The notes: a model not told the origin generated them from the sequence alone. A DNA stretch of 64,000 nucleotides from Nautilus pompilius (GCA_018389105.1 JACATO010000688.1:432854-496853), one strand, 5' to 3'. Counted from the first letter of the stretch, positions 11,222 through 24,255 are shown. Translations and numbers: made by a program.

Positions 11222-14149
11222 TGGCACACACACACACATATATGGATAGGAGAAATAAAGACGTATACAAAGCATATTTTTGGAATTATTACTGATTAAT
11301 GAGAAATAAGATGCACGCAGTAGTCTACCACTAATTCCAAGAAGCATCGCCACCAGGGGGCGAAGGTTTACTCTCCAAGAACATTGACTGATCGGATCTG
11401 CAGCTGCACAACCAGTGCGCGTTTATGTGAGCCAGGGCTGAGCATCAGACAGCGACGGTTGTGGCCTGACTCACAGATCAGTCGTGGCATTGCCAAAACG
11501 GATGCTCACAATTTCAGAGTCGTCTTCAGACCAGGTGATGTATTTCGGTTATCAGGGAGCAAATGAGATCAGTTCGAATGTTTGGAAGATGCTTCAGATG
11601 ATGTAGTCATCCAAAAAAAATGGAGGAAACCCAGTTATTTATTGCGAAGTAAAGCGCATGTAAGTTTGTAAGAGAGATATAATGCAGCCTGGAGAAGATT
11701 CTAAATAAATAGAGACCCCCCCTTTTTTGTATTAATATCTCAGAAATTCCCTTAATATTACCACCTAAAAGGAATTTTTTTTAAAAAAGCAACAACAAAA
11801 GACTATAAATAACTGAGTGCAGTGGTCGGGTAATTCCATGGTTTTTGTTTGGTTTATAATTGTGCTCTCCCAGACCCTTCCAGCGTAGAGAAAGGCGCCA
11901 AACGACACCTCTCTGTCAAAACCCAGACACTAGACGGACTGAAAAAGTGCGAGGGGCACGGGGAAGTATTTAGTAAATAGCAGAAGACCAGACTGTATCC
12001 AAGAGTGAAGTGGATGTAGTCAGACTGGCTGCCATTTTATTGGCATGTTGTCATGGAAAGAAGCTGAAGTTTGTACTGATTGCTCCGTAGGGAGCATTAT
12101 TATATATTTTAGCAACTTGATAATAAAATGACATTTTCTGGCAATTATGACTGATAGAGCTGTGATTTTTAGTTTTCTGCTGCTGCTAGGCAGTGTCAAT
12201 ACACGAATCGGGTTAGCGCCACATAATATTCTTTACCAAACTGTCTTGCAGCTTGGGTTATTTTGATTTACATTATATGGTTTGGCTTTAAACTTTGATC
12301 CACAAAACATTTGCACTTTATAATGAAAAGTTTGCACAAGCATCTCAAACCCTACTGTTGCTGAGCCAGCGGTCCAAGAGTTAAGTGACGTGGTTGGTCT
12401 AGAACTGCAAACTTCATTTCACCTAATTCAGATAAAAAAACTTCTAATAATAATAAAATAAAATTAGTAAATCACAGACACACACACACACACAATCCCC
12501 CTTTTAATTTTTATTCAGTTATGTATAAAGATTATGTATCATCTAACAAACAACAAATTAACTGAAATATGTATCCATTTTCAAGTATTTACCATACCTT
12601 AGTCATATTTTAATTTTTCCAAGAAAGATAACCCTGTCTAACTTCAAATTTTCTTCACTCCCTTTTTTAGTTATAGGCCCTTTTCAAAATTTTAAAACTC
12701 TATCACTTATTCTTTCAGGCTGTCGGCTGTGGGAATCTGCTGAGTTGGGTTAGTCAGTCTCCCTGCTGAAGATAACGCTAAAATCTAGAGACTGTTCGAG
12801 GCCTAATGCATCTGCTAATGATCCTGTTGCAAAAGGTACTAGGGAATTTGGAGAACTAATATCTTCAGGGTAACATAGAAATAAGGCTAATTCACATATT
12901 TCTCACAATTACTTAAACTTCATTAATATATGATGTTTTTTTCCAAGGACACCCAGCATCTAGAGTTTTTGTTATATAAGTGACATCCCATATTATCGAC
13001 AGGTAACTGCACGGCGACAATCACCATGGAGTTAGTTTACGTTAATCTTTGAATATGTAATAAACAAATCAAAGTAGTGCTTATTAATCATTATTATTAT
13101 GCCCTTCTGCACATGCTAACTATTATAATTTTCCAGATGTAATTAATTACAGAATTAATTTACTGATATAAGTGTATACAAAATAATTATATCACAAATT
13201 TTGAACTTGTGACTATGGTTTTTGTCATCTGGTAATTGAACAGCAAGGAATAAATTACAGGGAGGAAAGTTTACGTTCTGTTGGTGGGAAGATACATAGA
13301 GTTATGTCCCCCTCACACACTTTTGCACACCTGGGCGTGACGAATCCTGTAAACCAGCATGAATGACCCTGACCAAAGCTTTCTGAGGCTCTAAGCATAA
13401 CTTCTTTTGCGGCCCCAGTTTTGCATGTTGCATGCAGCCCTAAGCAACTGCAGCTTCCTTACTGTTCGCTTTTACCTGGCCCTGATTACAAGTTCTACAG
13501 GTAAAATAATAATTACACACCCAGCAGAGAAATGGCGACTTCAGCTTCTGTCATTGCTGAGTGTCTCTCCAAACGTCTTTCTCAGATAATATTTAGGCAC
13601 TGATCGACAAAGCGGCAACCAAATGCTGAAAACTGGTTTCCGCTTTATACGGGCAACATGGTTACAAATTACAACCGCACACTGTGAAATTATAGGTAAT
13701 CTATAATAAGGAAAAGAAAACTTGCACGTTAACGTACACCGCACACAATGGAGAATGAGTGCAGTTTGCAGGCAAGCTCACTGATGCGGTAGAAATACAT
13801 TTTAAAAATGATTTAAACAGCAAAAAAAAAAATTCTTTCACACGAAACAGATACTTTAGATCTCCAGAAATGATCTGAGGACCTCAGTGTGAAGAAACCT
13901 GCCTTTCACCACAACAAGGTGAGCAGAATGCTACTAGTATTTACATGGAGTATTGGCGGCAAAAGTAAACAAGATTTAGCTCTTTTCCCACAAATCGTTG
14001 ATTCATCCAAACTCTGAATATGCAGATTAGGAAAAGGGAACACTGAACTCATTGAAGAACATTCAGAATAGACCCGTGAGAATATCTCTGAGTCTTCAGG
14101 GACCCTGCTGAACGGGTATTAGATGTACCTCGGTGGAATTTAAATGTTT
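11222..14149. other. Intergenic with short (CA)n tracts
   Basis: Only simple sequence is recognisable: (CA)n running into (TA)n at about 11,225-11,242, and (AC)n at about 12,477-12,495. No gene or transposon with support was found. Confidence 0.5.
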
Positions 14150-14250
14150 GGAGGGATACCTAATAGAAGGTTTTAAAATAATTAGGGATTTGGGGCAGGT
14201 GAATAAAGACAAATTTGTTCAGCTATCTCTTGCTATTGATATTAGTGAGA
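14137..14250 (+). mobile_element. LINE reverse transcriptase C-terminal relic
   Basis: The + strand reads LNVW and then, one frame over, LIEGFKIIRDLGQVNKDKFV. This corresponds to the L..L..RR...DLI..fKi..g.d.v....f segment of LINE ORF2 proteins, just upstream of the terminal W..LP motif. The frame shift and the missing rest of ORF2 make it a fossil. Similar wording (FKIIRDL) recurs at 47.73 and 57.57 kb, so related LINE families populate the window. Confidence 0.65.
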
Positions 14251-14954
14251 AAGTCGTTCCTGAAAATTAGCTAATATATTTTTTTTGTATTATTGAATAA
14301 ATATTACCGTGGACGAAGCGGTCTTCTATTTATCCACGAGGTGGGAGTTTAGTTATCCGCAGCTTGTCGCAAAGATGGGGAGATCTGGCCTCTGGAACCA
14401 TATTCTATCATCACTCAAAGGTAGAACCACAGCCAAAAGAGAAAAAAACCAGAGGTGTAACTGCCTGTTCAGAAATGTTTTTCACACCTGTGCAAGCGAT
14501 TTTCTGCAGCTTCATCACTTCTCTTTAAATCTTAATTTGTTTAATAACAGTAAACCTGTGGTTCTGAAGCTTCTAACCACAATCGGGTTGCTAGATTATC
14601 ATAATGTAAACGCATCAACCAGCCTCCGCTCATCATGACACGACTAACAAGCTGTGTATGGTTAATGTGTTATTGATCTCAAACACCGATCAAAGAATGT
14701 CTTTGTTTGTCTTCCTGTTCTAGCATTAAACAGATACCCTTTAAATTTTTTTTTCGTTTTATCTCATTTATTTGCATGGCTGTCCCTGCCACCCGTACTA
14801 ATAATTAAACCTGCTAATTGCTTTTTTTTTTGAGCAGAGAGTGAAAGGTAATCGTTGTACAAATAGAAACTGAAACTGTACTTTCTACTGTAAATGATTA
14901 AGTCAATAAAAGGATGAGAATTATCTCGAACACACCAATCTCGCTATCCGCTAA

Positions 14955-15073
14955 CAATTACTATTATTATTATTTTCACCCTTTCAAGGATTGCAACAAA
15001 TGTCACGTTTTTCGGGATCCATGGATTGATACGAGATTTTCTTTATATTATTATTATTATTATTATTATTATA
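14955..15073. repeat. (TTA)n microsatellite tracts
   Basis: Two runs of TTA/ATT triplets, about 14,955-14,974 and 15,047-15,073, produce tyrosine-rich chance ORFs. Confidence 0.9.
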
Positions 15074-15451
15074 GTGTTACAAACGCAATAGAAGTGTGCC
15101 TAATGTTAATTGCAGTTAGCTGTGAGCCCACACGATTAACTCGTAATTCCCACCATGCAGGTGCTCGGTGCAGTAACAGACTAAGCAGAAACTGCGCCTT
15201 CCTTCGGCCTCGAGACTCCGTGCTGTTTCCACCAGTATGACGAGCTCTTCTGGAAGGCTGCAGTTTTGCAGACACACACACACACATATATAGGATTTTA
15301 AATATTAATGCAGCCTAATAAAAAGACTTAATTTACCCAATGCTTTATTTGTGTGCCTTATTACGTCTAAATCATTACAAGCTTCCAGCGCTTTTCAGAC
15401 TGGCTATTGAGATAACCTCAACTTCGCTTTACGTAAGGTGGGCTCTTCTGT

Positions 15452-15629
15452 AGACCAAGGCTAGTTGTTGCACCATTAAGTTGCTACAGCACCAGTAATT
15501 CTTAATTAAATGTACTAATTATGTCATATTCTAACCCTTTGATCTAAAGTATCAGCATATGATCTTGATTATGTTCTCATCTATATGCTGATTGGGAATT
15601 ACTGTTGCTGTAACAACTAGCCTTGGTCT
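15452..15629. mobile_element. Palindromic MITE, copy A
   Basis: The left end agaccaaggctagttgttg and the right end caactagccttggtct (ending 15,629) are inverse complements. The next block, cagtaattc on the left and gaattactg on the right, continues the pairing, giving arms of about 35 bases. The left arm carries an extra partial repeat of its end. No clear target duplication was seen. The same ends recur in copies B and C, which supports a mobile family with no coding capacity. Confidence 0.75.
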
Positions 15630-17376
15630 CCTTCCCCTTTGCAGATCACACCATCCTGTAGCAAACATTTCAAAAGAACTCAAAAACAAAATGGAAAATC
15701 TTTGAGCAACCAACACAAGAACAATTAGTTAATTCTTATTTGCATCTCTGTTAATTTTTTTATTAGTAATTTTAACATTGGAAACACATCATACACCATA
15801 ATGGTTTAAGTTGATAATTGTGGTACTTGGCCTCAGAGATGCTGGCTGAGAGAAATAGGTTTAAATTCTGAAATAAAAACTAGAGCAGCATAAAGTGGTT
15901 CATGATGCACACAGTTATTCGTTTCTAATTATAATTAAAAAAAAGATTTAAATAGTAAACAGTCGAAAAGGCCAGAACATATGGATAGTAACATAAATTA
16001 ACTCGAAAACCATTACCTAAATTATATTTAAAACTATTAATGTTATTTCTTTTCTTTTGTTGTAAACAGAAAATAGATAATAATAATCTCGATCAATTTT
16101 TAGATTAACGCACCTGCTTTATATTTGAAGTGTTTTTTTTTTTTATTTAAAAAAATGTTTTTCCACCTTTGGAGAACCATTTATTTTCCTAAATCTAATT
16201 CAGCTCAGCATAGAGTCAGTACCGAACGCCTATATATTTATTACACCTGTACTATTCTGATTTCACGCATGCTTCAGTTGAAGACCCACTGGCATGTCTG
16301 ATTAAAGAAAAAGGGGGCGGTGTTTATTTATTCTTCTTCTGATTCATCTGAAAGAAATAAACGGATACAGAGATATTGAGAGAAAAATCTGATATGTAAA
16401 TGTGAGGAAATCTTCCACAAAGGTAAACAAAAATGGCAGTAATTTTAAAATAACATGGTGATAATCAATAAATGGCAGTTTTTACTGCACCCAGATCATT
16501 GCGCATTCTGCAGATTTAGATAAATACTTATTTAAAGGTCCCATTTTTGGATTAAAATAAAGCAAAACTGCAAGCAAACAATGGAACAAGTTCATCGCTT
16601 TAGGGGTATTGCACACCTGTTTCTGCTTAATACAGTTAACAAGAAATGGAGACAACTTGCATACATTAAAGAAATGCCACTGTATGCAGTGTTTTTAGAA
16701 TCTTTCCATGGAGGTACTATAAAAATATTTACTGTGATTCTAAAAAATGGCAAGAATTCCCTTCCTTGCACTCAAATTATTGGAGCAGCAGTCTTTTCTC
16801 TTTCAGTGAGACTCATTCCAACTATATTTCTATGGTAGTTGGACTATTCTACCCTGTACATAATACACAGAACAGATGCAAATAAAAACATGGCACTATT
16901 ACAATTCCTTCATGGAAGAAACAAAGAATAAAGTCGATGAAACATTAATTAAACAATCATTAAATATATCGTTCCACAAATAAAACTTTTCTAATGTCTT
17001 AGATTTATGGACTCATGGTTAAGACAAGAAGAAAGAAAGACGTATGTGAGTTAAACTTATTTGGACAAACTTTGAGAACAGAGAAGGTAAATGAATACTG
17101 CCATTTATAGTATAACTTATTCTGAAACATGAAACAAAACTGAGCAATTAAAGACTTTACCCATGTATTCTGTAGCAGCTATTTTTCTTTCACAAATTAA
17201 CGGGTTTCTTGTGTTTATGAGCACTTATTTTGCTTGTTGAACTATATTATACTCTTGTTACAAGAAATCAGTTCCTATTAAATTGGAGCTCCACAAGGGT
17301 ATAATGCCACAGTAGTTTAGATACACAGTAAATAGGGGATATATTAAAGTTGCATAATATAATAGAACTTTATAGA

Positions 17377-17562
17377 TCAGGGAGACTGGAGCTGATTGTT
17401 ACTGTACCAGTAATTCCCAATTAGCTGTACAGATGAGCTATAATCCATGCCATGTGATTTGTCCTCAGTATCAAAGGGTTAAAGCATATGACATTGATTA
17501 TAGCTTATCTATATGTTGAATTATGAATTACTGAACTGTAGCAAGTTATCCCTGGTCTTCCT
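17377..17562. mobile_element. Palindromic MITE, copy B
   Basis: It shares the cagtaattcccaatta left arm and the mirrored ctggtcttcctt right end with copy A, with more divergence. Its centre (agtatcaaagggtt) matches the reverse complement of copy A's centre (aaccctttgat...), so it lies in the opposite orientation or the element is near-palindromic throughout. Each arm carries one inverted unit of the gatgagctataatc type, the sequence amplified in copy C. Confidence 0.7.
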
Positions 17563-18227
17563 TAGCTACAGAAGCGGGAGAAAAGGTGAAAGGTGTTGCT
17601 TAATGAAAGCCTATAACACTTCAATATACTGTACAATGCCCTTCCTTAGTCATTGTATTTAACCCTAGACAGCTACTTCTGACAAACAGGTATCCAAAAC
17701 AAAAAATAATTCTTGACATTAAAAAAAGGTATTGGGTAAAAGGAATTTCTAAAATCAAATTCTGTGCAGGGAAAACAAATTTAATGAGTCTAGGATCATA
17801 AAAATTCAACCTGGATGTTGGAAAGAAAGAATAACTGGCTTAAGGATCTTGATTCTGTAACATATAGGGACCCATCACTTTTGGTGATATACATGATATT
17901 AGGAGATAAATAATCAAAATGTAGACTTTACATGATTTTTATATTACTATTGAGAAGTTGTTAACTTTTGAAGCTCAGTGGCGATTATAATCAGTTTATA
18001 TTTACTGTTAAGCAGATTTTCTCAATGCACTTCAAAGAAACGATTTTATTTATTTAGCCTCATGGCGGAGAATTACAAAAAAGTTTTTGTTTTCCTTATT
18101 TTAAAGTTTCCTTTACTGCTATAAAATAAAATTCAAAATATGTGATTATGATCAGTTGGTGCTAATTAGCAAAACTCTTAATCAACTGGCTTTCTCATTA
18201 ACGGACTACTCATATTATTCTCATCAA

Positions 18228-18610
18228 TCAAAACATCACTAATATATTTGAGGTTAGTTCGGAAGCTACAAGAGGGCTGGAAACCCCCCCCCCCTCAGAG
18301 CTTTCAGAAGGTTGCTGTGATCCCCAGGAAAGAAAATGGTCATAAATGAAACTCTTAAATTCGTTAATACTATCACTGTTAATCACACATGCCAGTAATT
18401 TGCTACACTCATTAGCAGTTCTTTTAATAACAACATATCTCCTTATATTTAATTGTGCAAAACTCTTAGCCAATTTGTAATTATGATCCCTAGTATTAGT
18501 GACTGCAGATAGCCTCTCAACATCAACATTTTTTTAAAAAGAAATCCCTTTGTCCACCTGTTTAGACCCTTAATTATTCTGAAATATTCTGAAAGTAGTA
18601 AAGTCTGAAT
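18228..18610 (-). mobile_element. LINE reverse transcriptase C-terminal relic
   Basis: On the minus strand, reading from 18,610, EYFRIIKGLNRWTKGFLF is followed by SAVTNTRDHNYKLAK, then LNIRRYVVIKRTANE and CVINSDSINEFKSFIYDHF. These match in order the C-terminal end of LINE ORF2 proteins (DLIEvFKi.., tRgH..kl.k, R..fF..Rvv..WN.LP..VV.a.s...FK..ld). The W..LP tryptophan is replaced and the frame shifts at least once. It is truncated before the polymerase core and abuts MITE copy C. Confidence 0.75.
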
Positions 18611-18673
18611 TGGTTGCCTCAGTTTTAGAAGAGCTGAAAGATTTTAGTAAAATGTTAAAGCAAAAGTAGAATA

Positions 18674-19455
18674 GATCAGGGCTAGTTGCTACAGCACCAG
18701 TAATTCCTAATTAAACATATAGATGAGGCTCTAAAATTGACGTCATTTGCTTATGTATAGACAGGGCCGTAATTGAGGTCTTATGCTCATGTGTAGATGA
18801 GGCTATAATCGATGTCATATTCTTATGCATAGACAGGGCCGTAATTGAGGTCTTATGCTCATGTGTAGATGAGGCTATAATCGATGTCATATTCTTATGC
18901 ATAGACAGGGCCGTAATTGAGGTCTTATGCTCATGTGTAGATGAGGCTATAATCGATGTCATATTCTTATGCATAGACAGGGCCGTAATTGAGGTCTTAT
19001 GCTCATGTGTAGATGAGGCTATAATCGATGTCATATTCTTATGCATAGACAGGGCCGTAATTGAGGTCTTATGCTCATGTGTAGATGAGGCTATAATCGA
19101 TGTCATATTCTTATGCATAGACAGGGCCGTAATTGAGGTCTTATGCTCATGTGTAGATGAGGCTATAATCGATGTCATATTCTTACGTATAGATGAGGCT
19201 CTAAAATTGACATCATATCTTTATGCTTAGACAAGGCTATAATTGACATCATATGCTTGCATGTAGATGAGGCTATAATTGATGTAATATGCAGACGTAT
19301 AGACAAAGCTATAATCAACATTATATGCTTAGGTATAGATGAAGCTATAATTGACATCATATGCTTTGACCTTTGATATAGTGTCAATTATGGCTCATGT
19401 CTGTGTTTGTGTTGAATTAGGAATTACTGGTTCTGTAACAATTAACCTCATTCTA
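18674..19455. mobile_element. Palindromic MITE, copy C, with expanded interior
   Basis: The left arm (gggctagttgctacagcacc, then agtaattcctaatta) and right arm (gaattaggaattactgg, then ttctgtaacaattaacct) are the same as in copies A and B. In place of a short centre there are about 650 bp of tandem repeats derived from the arm-internal unit. A single inverted unit precedes the right arm, as in copy B. So this is one MITE whose inside has turned into a minisatellite. Confidence 0.75.
18722..19370. repeat. 36-bp minisatellite with 72-bp higher-order unit
   Basis: The base unit is about 36 bp (gatgaggctataattgacat, then catatgcttatgtata). In the middle, two diverged halves form a 72-bp unit repeated six times with almost no differences (about 18,765-19,190), flanked on both sides by more diverged single 36-bp units. 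The minus-strand 155- and 70-residue ORFs, with MTSIIASSTHEH and KTSITALSMHKN halves, are products of the repeat and not genes. Confidence 0.95.
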
Positions 19456-21791
19456 CCTTAATTAATTTGTTTCTATTTTAATTTTGCTGTTGTTTGTCTT
19501 TTCTTAGCTTTCAGATCAGTGACTGATGGAAATGATCTTTCTACTAGTTAAGCTATAAAAACTTTCCATCACTGTTTCAAAGTTTTGCTGACAGATTTCT
19601 CTTTGATATTTGGTTAGTTGCCATTAGCCTTTATGGAGAATGATAAAAATGGAATGGTTGCATATGCAGAATTTTTACAGAACCGGCACCGCATTAAATT
19701 AGGATTCGTCTCAAGATCACAAACAAGCAAATATTGTTAAGTTGTAGAGAAAGTGCATTTCTGAAATAGAGATGCCACTGTATGAGTAAATTACCGTTTT
19801 TTTTTTATGTTTGTAAGCTAAATTACAGCTTGACATTTGTTGATCATTGCCACCATGAGATATATAACCAAAACTCAAAGGCAGGAATTCCTTACACAAA
19901 CCAAGTAAAAAGCTTGGTTGACTTCCTTGCACTAAGAGTGATAGTTTTGTGGAAAATGATACTACGGATGAAAGAGAAATTGTAAAGATAGAAATAACTG
20001 CATACTGACATACATTAGGGAAATAAAAAAAATTATCAGGAATACAATGACAATTTAAAGGGTTTGAAGGAGAACTCAGATCAATCCCATTTGCCTCTTC
20101 ACATCAATGTGTTAAAATCACCTGTAAAAATTTTTCTTTGTTGAATTATTTTTTGGCAGTAATTACACCTGTATAAGTACTAAGCAGTAGCCTATGATAA
20201 ATATGTCTGCCTACATGCAGATAATTAAGGAAACATTCAGACAATGTGATATTGCAAAGCTAGGCTTCTAATAAACACGGGGAACAAATGTTCTTAAACA
20301 TTTTTTAAAAAAAATTATTACAGTGTAGGCTCCAAGATCAACTTAATGTTTTTTGGCAGTTAGTTTTACCAGACTTCTTTGTCAAGTTCTATGGTGTTGC
20401 ATTGTGGGAACCATTTTCTTACTAATTTTAGATTCAATTAAGTAAAAGTGAGTTGAGTATAAGAAAATTGACAAAATGATGAATTTAAAAAAAAAATGGC
20501 CACTATGTATTTTATGAGCCCTACACGCTATGTTTATAAAATATATTTCCTGTGCAAAATATTATAATATACATGGTTCTAAAGTTTGATATTGGTCATG
20601 CATGGAAAGTACATGCAAAATGATGAAGACATGGGTTCTTAAGATGGAAGGGGCCTGGAGGCAAGTTCTCCCCGAAAAGTTATAAAATTTATATTTTCTG
20701 AAGTACAGTTTCTTGCCTTTCTGAGTGCATACTACAAAGTTATTGCCACAACCTTTGTTAACTTCACATTAATTCACAGCAGAAGTCCAAAGACCGTGTT
20801 TAGACTATTGATAATGAGTAGCTTAACGAGAGTAGAGGGAGTTGGAGTAGAGGTTCCTCCATCTCAAGACTAGAGCTAATTGAGAATAGTCACAGTAATT
20901 TTCCCTCAGAACTAGTACTGTGATCAGAGTCTGTACAAAGCAGTTTGTCTTACAAGCTAGAATTAATGGTATGGCATTTTTGTTTGATAGTCTTTCTCTG
21001 AAATTTTGTTTGTTCTTCGATACCGTTGAGAAGATTCTCTTATCGTCAATATTGCTGCAGAAAAATCCGCGTGTGCTTTGCTACATCAGACAACAAGTCA
21101 ACCTTGGCATTTCCATATTCCTGTTTCAGTCGGTCTTTGTAACTCCCAATTCTATGAACTCAGTCACGGTCAGCCATACTCTCAGGCAAGAGCTGATATG
21201 CATGCAGTCCATTGATAGATTCAAAAATAAGGAACCTTTCTACAAGATATAGCACGCTGTCTGCTTTCAAACTGGAGAACTTCAGCATGCTATAGCAGAT
21301 CATCAGGAGGATCCGATCCTTGGACCCTGCAGGTTTACTGCCATCCCTGACATTTCCTCGAAGGCTGTAACCTGGACACCTGCTCAACAATTTCTGCATG
21401 AAAGATGTCAGCTCTCCTCTCATTACAAGTATTTTAGGTTCCTCAAATTAAAGCGACCCATTTTCTTCAGAGAGAAAAGGCATGAGAAGATATACTTATC
21501 TGTCTGTGCGAGGATAAACAAAGTACCTATGTTTTCCACATTTCAGCATCTTCCTCTAATCTTGCTCATTCAGGGAGACTTGGAGCTTCATGGTTTTCTC
21601 AAAGTAGTGGAACAGATCAGTCAGAAAACTACTTCAATGAAATCCTGTCTCTCTTGCATACACTTTTGGAACATGGTTTGAGCATCCAGTTTTTTTTTAA
21701 TATACTGCCATTGTACTTTCTATACAGTCTTTTATGTCTTCCCATGTTTACAAAGGCATTGTCCAAGTTGGAACCAATAATATTTTCTAAT
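19456..21791. other. Intergenic; one unidentified low-stop stretch
   Basis: Nothing firm was found. On the minus strand 20,930-21,430 a frame has few stops and protein-like composition (KLLSRCPGYSLRGNVRDGSK, later KDRLKQEYGNAKVDLL). This may be an old coding relic directly 3' of the inverted hAT copy, but no family could be named. Confidence 0.35.
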
Positions 21792-22718
21792 GGTCAGATG
21801 CCTTCCTGGTTTGTTCAAATATTTCTTTTGCACTACATTGAAAAGCAAGGCAGATTTAACCATTATTTTCTGAATAAGCTCTGTGCTTGTTAGCTGTAAC
21901 TTTTGCTATATAAACACCTATCATACAAAGTCCAGACAAACAACCGCCTGCCATTGTTGACCTTGGCCAAGCTTCCACACTTCTCATTGTGCTAAACGGC
22001 CTTTCTGCTGTGTGGGTCGTTACTGGCGATGTTAGAGCGATATGAATTGGTTAACGAACGGAAGGAATAGATCAGTGAACTCTAACGACCAAATGAGTCC
22101 ATTTTTTTAATCTGCTAACATATCGTTCTCCTCCCCTTTTGGACCACATCTTGAACCAGGTGATGGCTTCAGCTTCCAAGTTTTCAATTTTACACACCTC
22201 ATTTGTTTTTACAATTTGGTTTTTGAATTCTTGACGTCCAGTGTGCACCATTTGTACAGGATGAAAGAAAAAAGACAGAATTTCTGTTTTGTTTTCTGCA
22301 GAAAACCGGCTCTAGTGATGAAATGATTGAGTCCAAATATGGCATAAACAATGTTTGACGAAAATATTCCTCCACGATTGAGCCACCAACATTAGATCCA
22401 AATGTTTGCTGTCTGCATCGTCTAGGGGCAGATAATTCAATATTCAACTTCTCCGACAACTGTTGAACTTTATCCAAAAATTTATTAAATTGTTGTTCTG
22501 CTTTTTTGTCGGTATTCACGAAAGACGCTTACAAGTTCTTGAACATGATCACACAATTTTATGATATCAGGTAGGTTCAACGGCTTGGAGAGATCGTGTT
22601 ACAGACTGTAGCAATGAAAAGTGGCTATAAAATACAGACAATAAATAAACATCACTGTGCTTGAAGCAGACTCTAATTGATGCGAATCTTGTCATGTTTT
22701 ACCTGAAGCTGTAGTGGC
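21792..22718 (-). pseudogene. hAT-like transposase C-half, inverted copy 2
   Basis: This is the reverse complement of 2,274-3,200. On the minus strand it reads SAPRRCRQQT, then EEYFRQTLFMPYLD, then, in a separate frame, TAERPFSTMRSVEAWPRST, the hAT dimerisation block. In this copy that block is in one frame, where copy 1 has lost a base. Both copies share the same stop after NCKNK, so the ancestor was already defective. The DUF4371 half is absent: the sequence passes directly into telomere-like repeats at 22,719 onward. Confidence 0.9.
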
Positions 22719-22723
22719 CAGTA

Positions 22724-22873
22724 GGATTAGATTTAAGATTATGGATAAGGTTAGGGGTAAGGTTATGGTTAGGGTTAGGGTTAAAGTTGTGGTTAGGGTT
22801 AGATTTAAGATTATGGATAAGTTTAGGGTTAAGGTTATGGCTAGGGTTAGGGTTATTGATAGGGTTATGGTTG
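22724..22873 (+). repeat. Degenerate interstitial telomere-like (TTAGGG) block
   Basis: About 150 bp of G/T-rich repeats: ttaggg hexamers mixed with ttatgg, ttaagg, ttgtgg and taaggt variants. A longer period of 72 bp (12 hexamers) is visible because agatttaagattatggataa occurs at 22,729 and again at 22,801. TTAGGG is the metazoan telomere repeat. The block starts within a few bases of the end of hAT copy 2. Confidence 0.85.
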
Positions 22874-23456
22874 GTTACATATTTATTAGAGTGAAGGTTA
22901 AGTTCACATCAGAGAAAAAATTGCTTACATGTTGGACTTTTTTAGAGGACTCTTCAAAAATAACAGTTTTCCCAATAAGGATGTTTGTAACCAGTAGTCA
23001 CTGAGATTCTATTTTGAAACAGTTTCAGAAAGGGGCTGTAACTGTCAATAAATGACTCTTTAAGTATATTAGCCTGAATCGGTTTTCAGCTTTCTGATCC
23101 TATATATTTATTAGCGATCTCATCTACTTACAATTTATTCCCATTGTGATATAAAAGAAGAATAAAATCTTTCACTTCGAAAACGAGTCCTCTTTCTAAT
23201 CAACAGTCATTCTGTTTGCTGTATGGACTTTAAGTTCCACTCGAGGCCCCGCTGCACTTTGTTACTTGAAAACGAACAGGACTTTTGGGTTTTTTCAATA
23301 TAGTAATGGAGATTTAGTTGAGTGGGTAGAAATACATTGAAAAATATTATTTTTCCAACCTGTCTTTGTGGATTACTGAAAGACACCATTGGCCATTAGA
23401 ATGTCCTACTATACAGATGAGAATAACAGTAAGTATATAAATATTGGTGTAAGTTA

Positions 23457-23482
23457 TATACATATATATATATATATATATG
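23457..23482. repeat. (AT)n microsatellite
   Basis: A run of about ten AT dinucleotides. Confidence 0.95.
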
Positions 23483-24255
23483 TTCAGTCCTGTGTTAATT
23501 AATTAAGTATAAATGTAATATAATTAAATGATTAATAAATTAAAATTGTAAGACAGGAAGTACTTTTTTTTTAAAGATTGCTGCTGTTGCCAACCAATCA
23601 AATGTCATCTTTTATCTTCTAGTGGCTGAAAAACCTAAAACACGAAAGTCCATTTTAAAAATAAGAAGTAACCATTTGATTTCAAACCAGTGGAATCAAT
23701 GAATAGTTTGTAAAAAATGCAGTGATGTGGAACTCTCATTTTCCATATACCAAATGGCTATTTTTGACATTTACCAAATGCTTCCTTCTCCATCTTTTTG
23801 GAGGAGCCACAAGAAAGAAAATGTTTCATCATTTGTAGAATCCATCTAGACTTCCCAAACAACGAAGAAATGTAAGATTAGATGTCTCAGCCATCCAATA
23901 ATGCAAACCCTAAACCTTTGGTACATGGAATTTTCTATTCATGAGAGTCGATCACTTGCAAGGTATCATGGCCGAACATAGCTAATGTGTTCTGGGTTGC
24001 TGTTATACCGGCTGACTATAGAATTCAGTTCTCTGCGAAATTTTATTCCTACACCCAACATGCCAGTGGATTAGCAGTCAAACAGCACGTACTCTTTGCC
24101 AATAAGAAGCCTACTAAATTATTGTTTATGGAATAATTAAATTGATAAAATTGCAGAGTTTTGACAACTTCAGCTGGTCAAAGGTTTGGAAAAGGAAAGG
24201 CAAGCTGTTAAACCTACCAGATATGGGTTATTTGTGAGTGATGAATATAAAGCTA

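Noticed and set aside
18711..19387. 155- and 70-residue ORFs with repeating 12-residue units
   Set aside because: The repeat unit length (36 and 72 bp) is divisible by three, which keeps frames open; this is not a repetitive protein gene.
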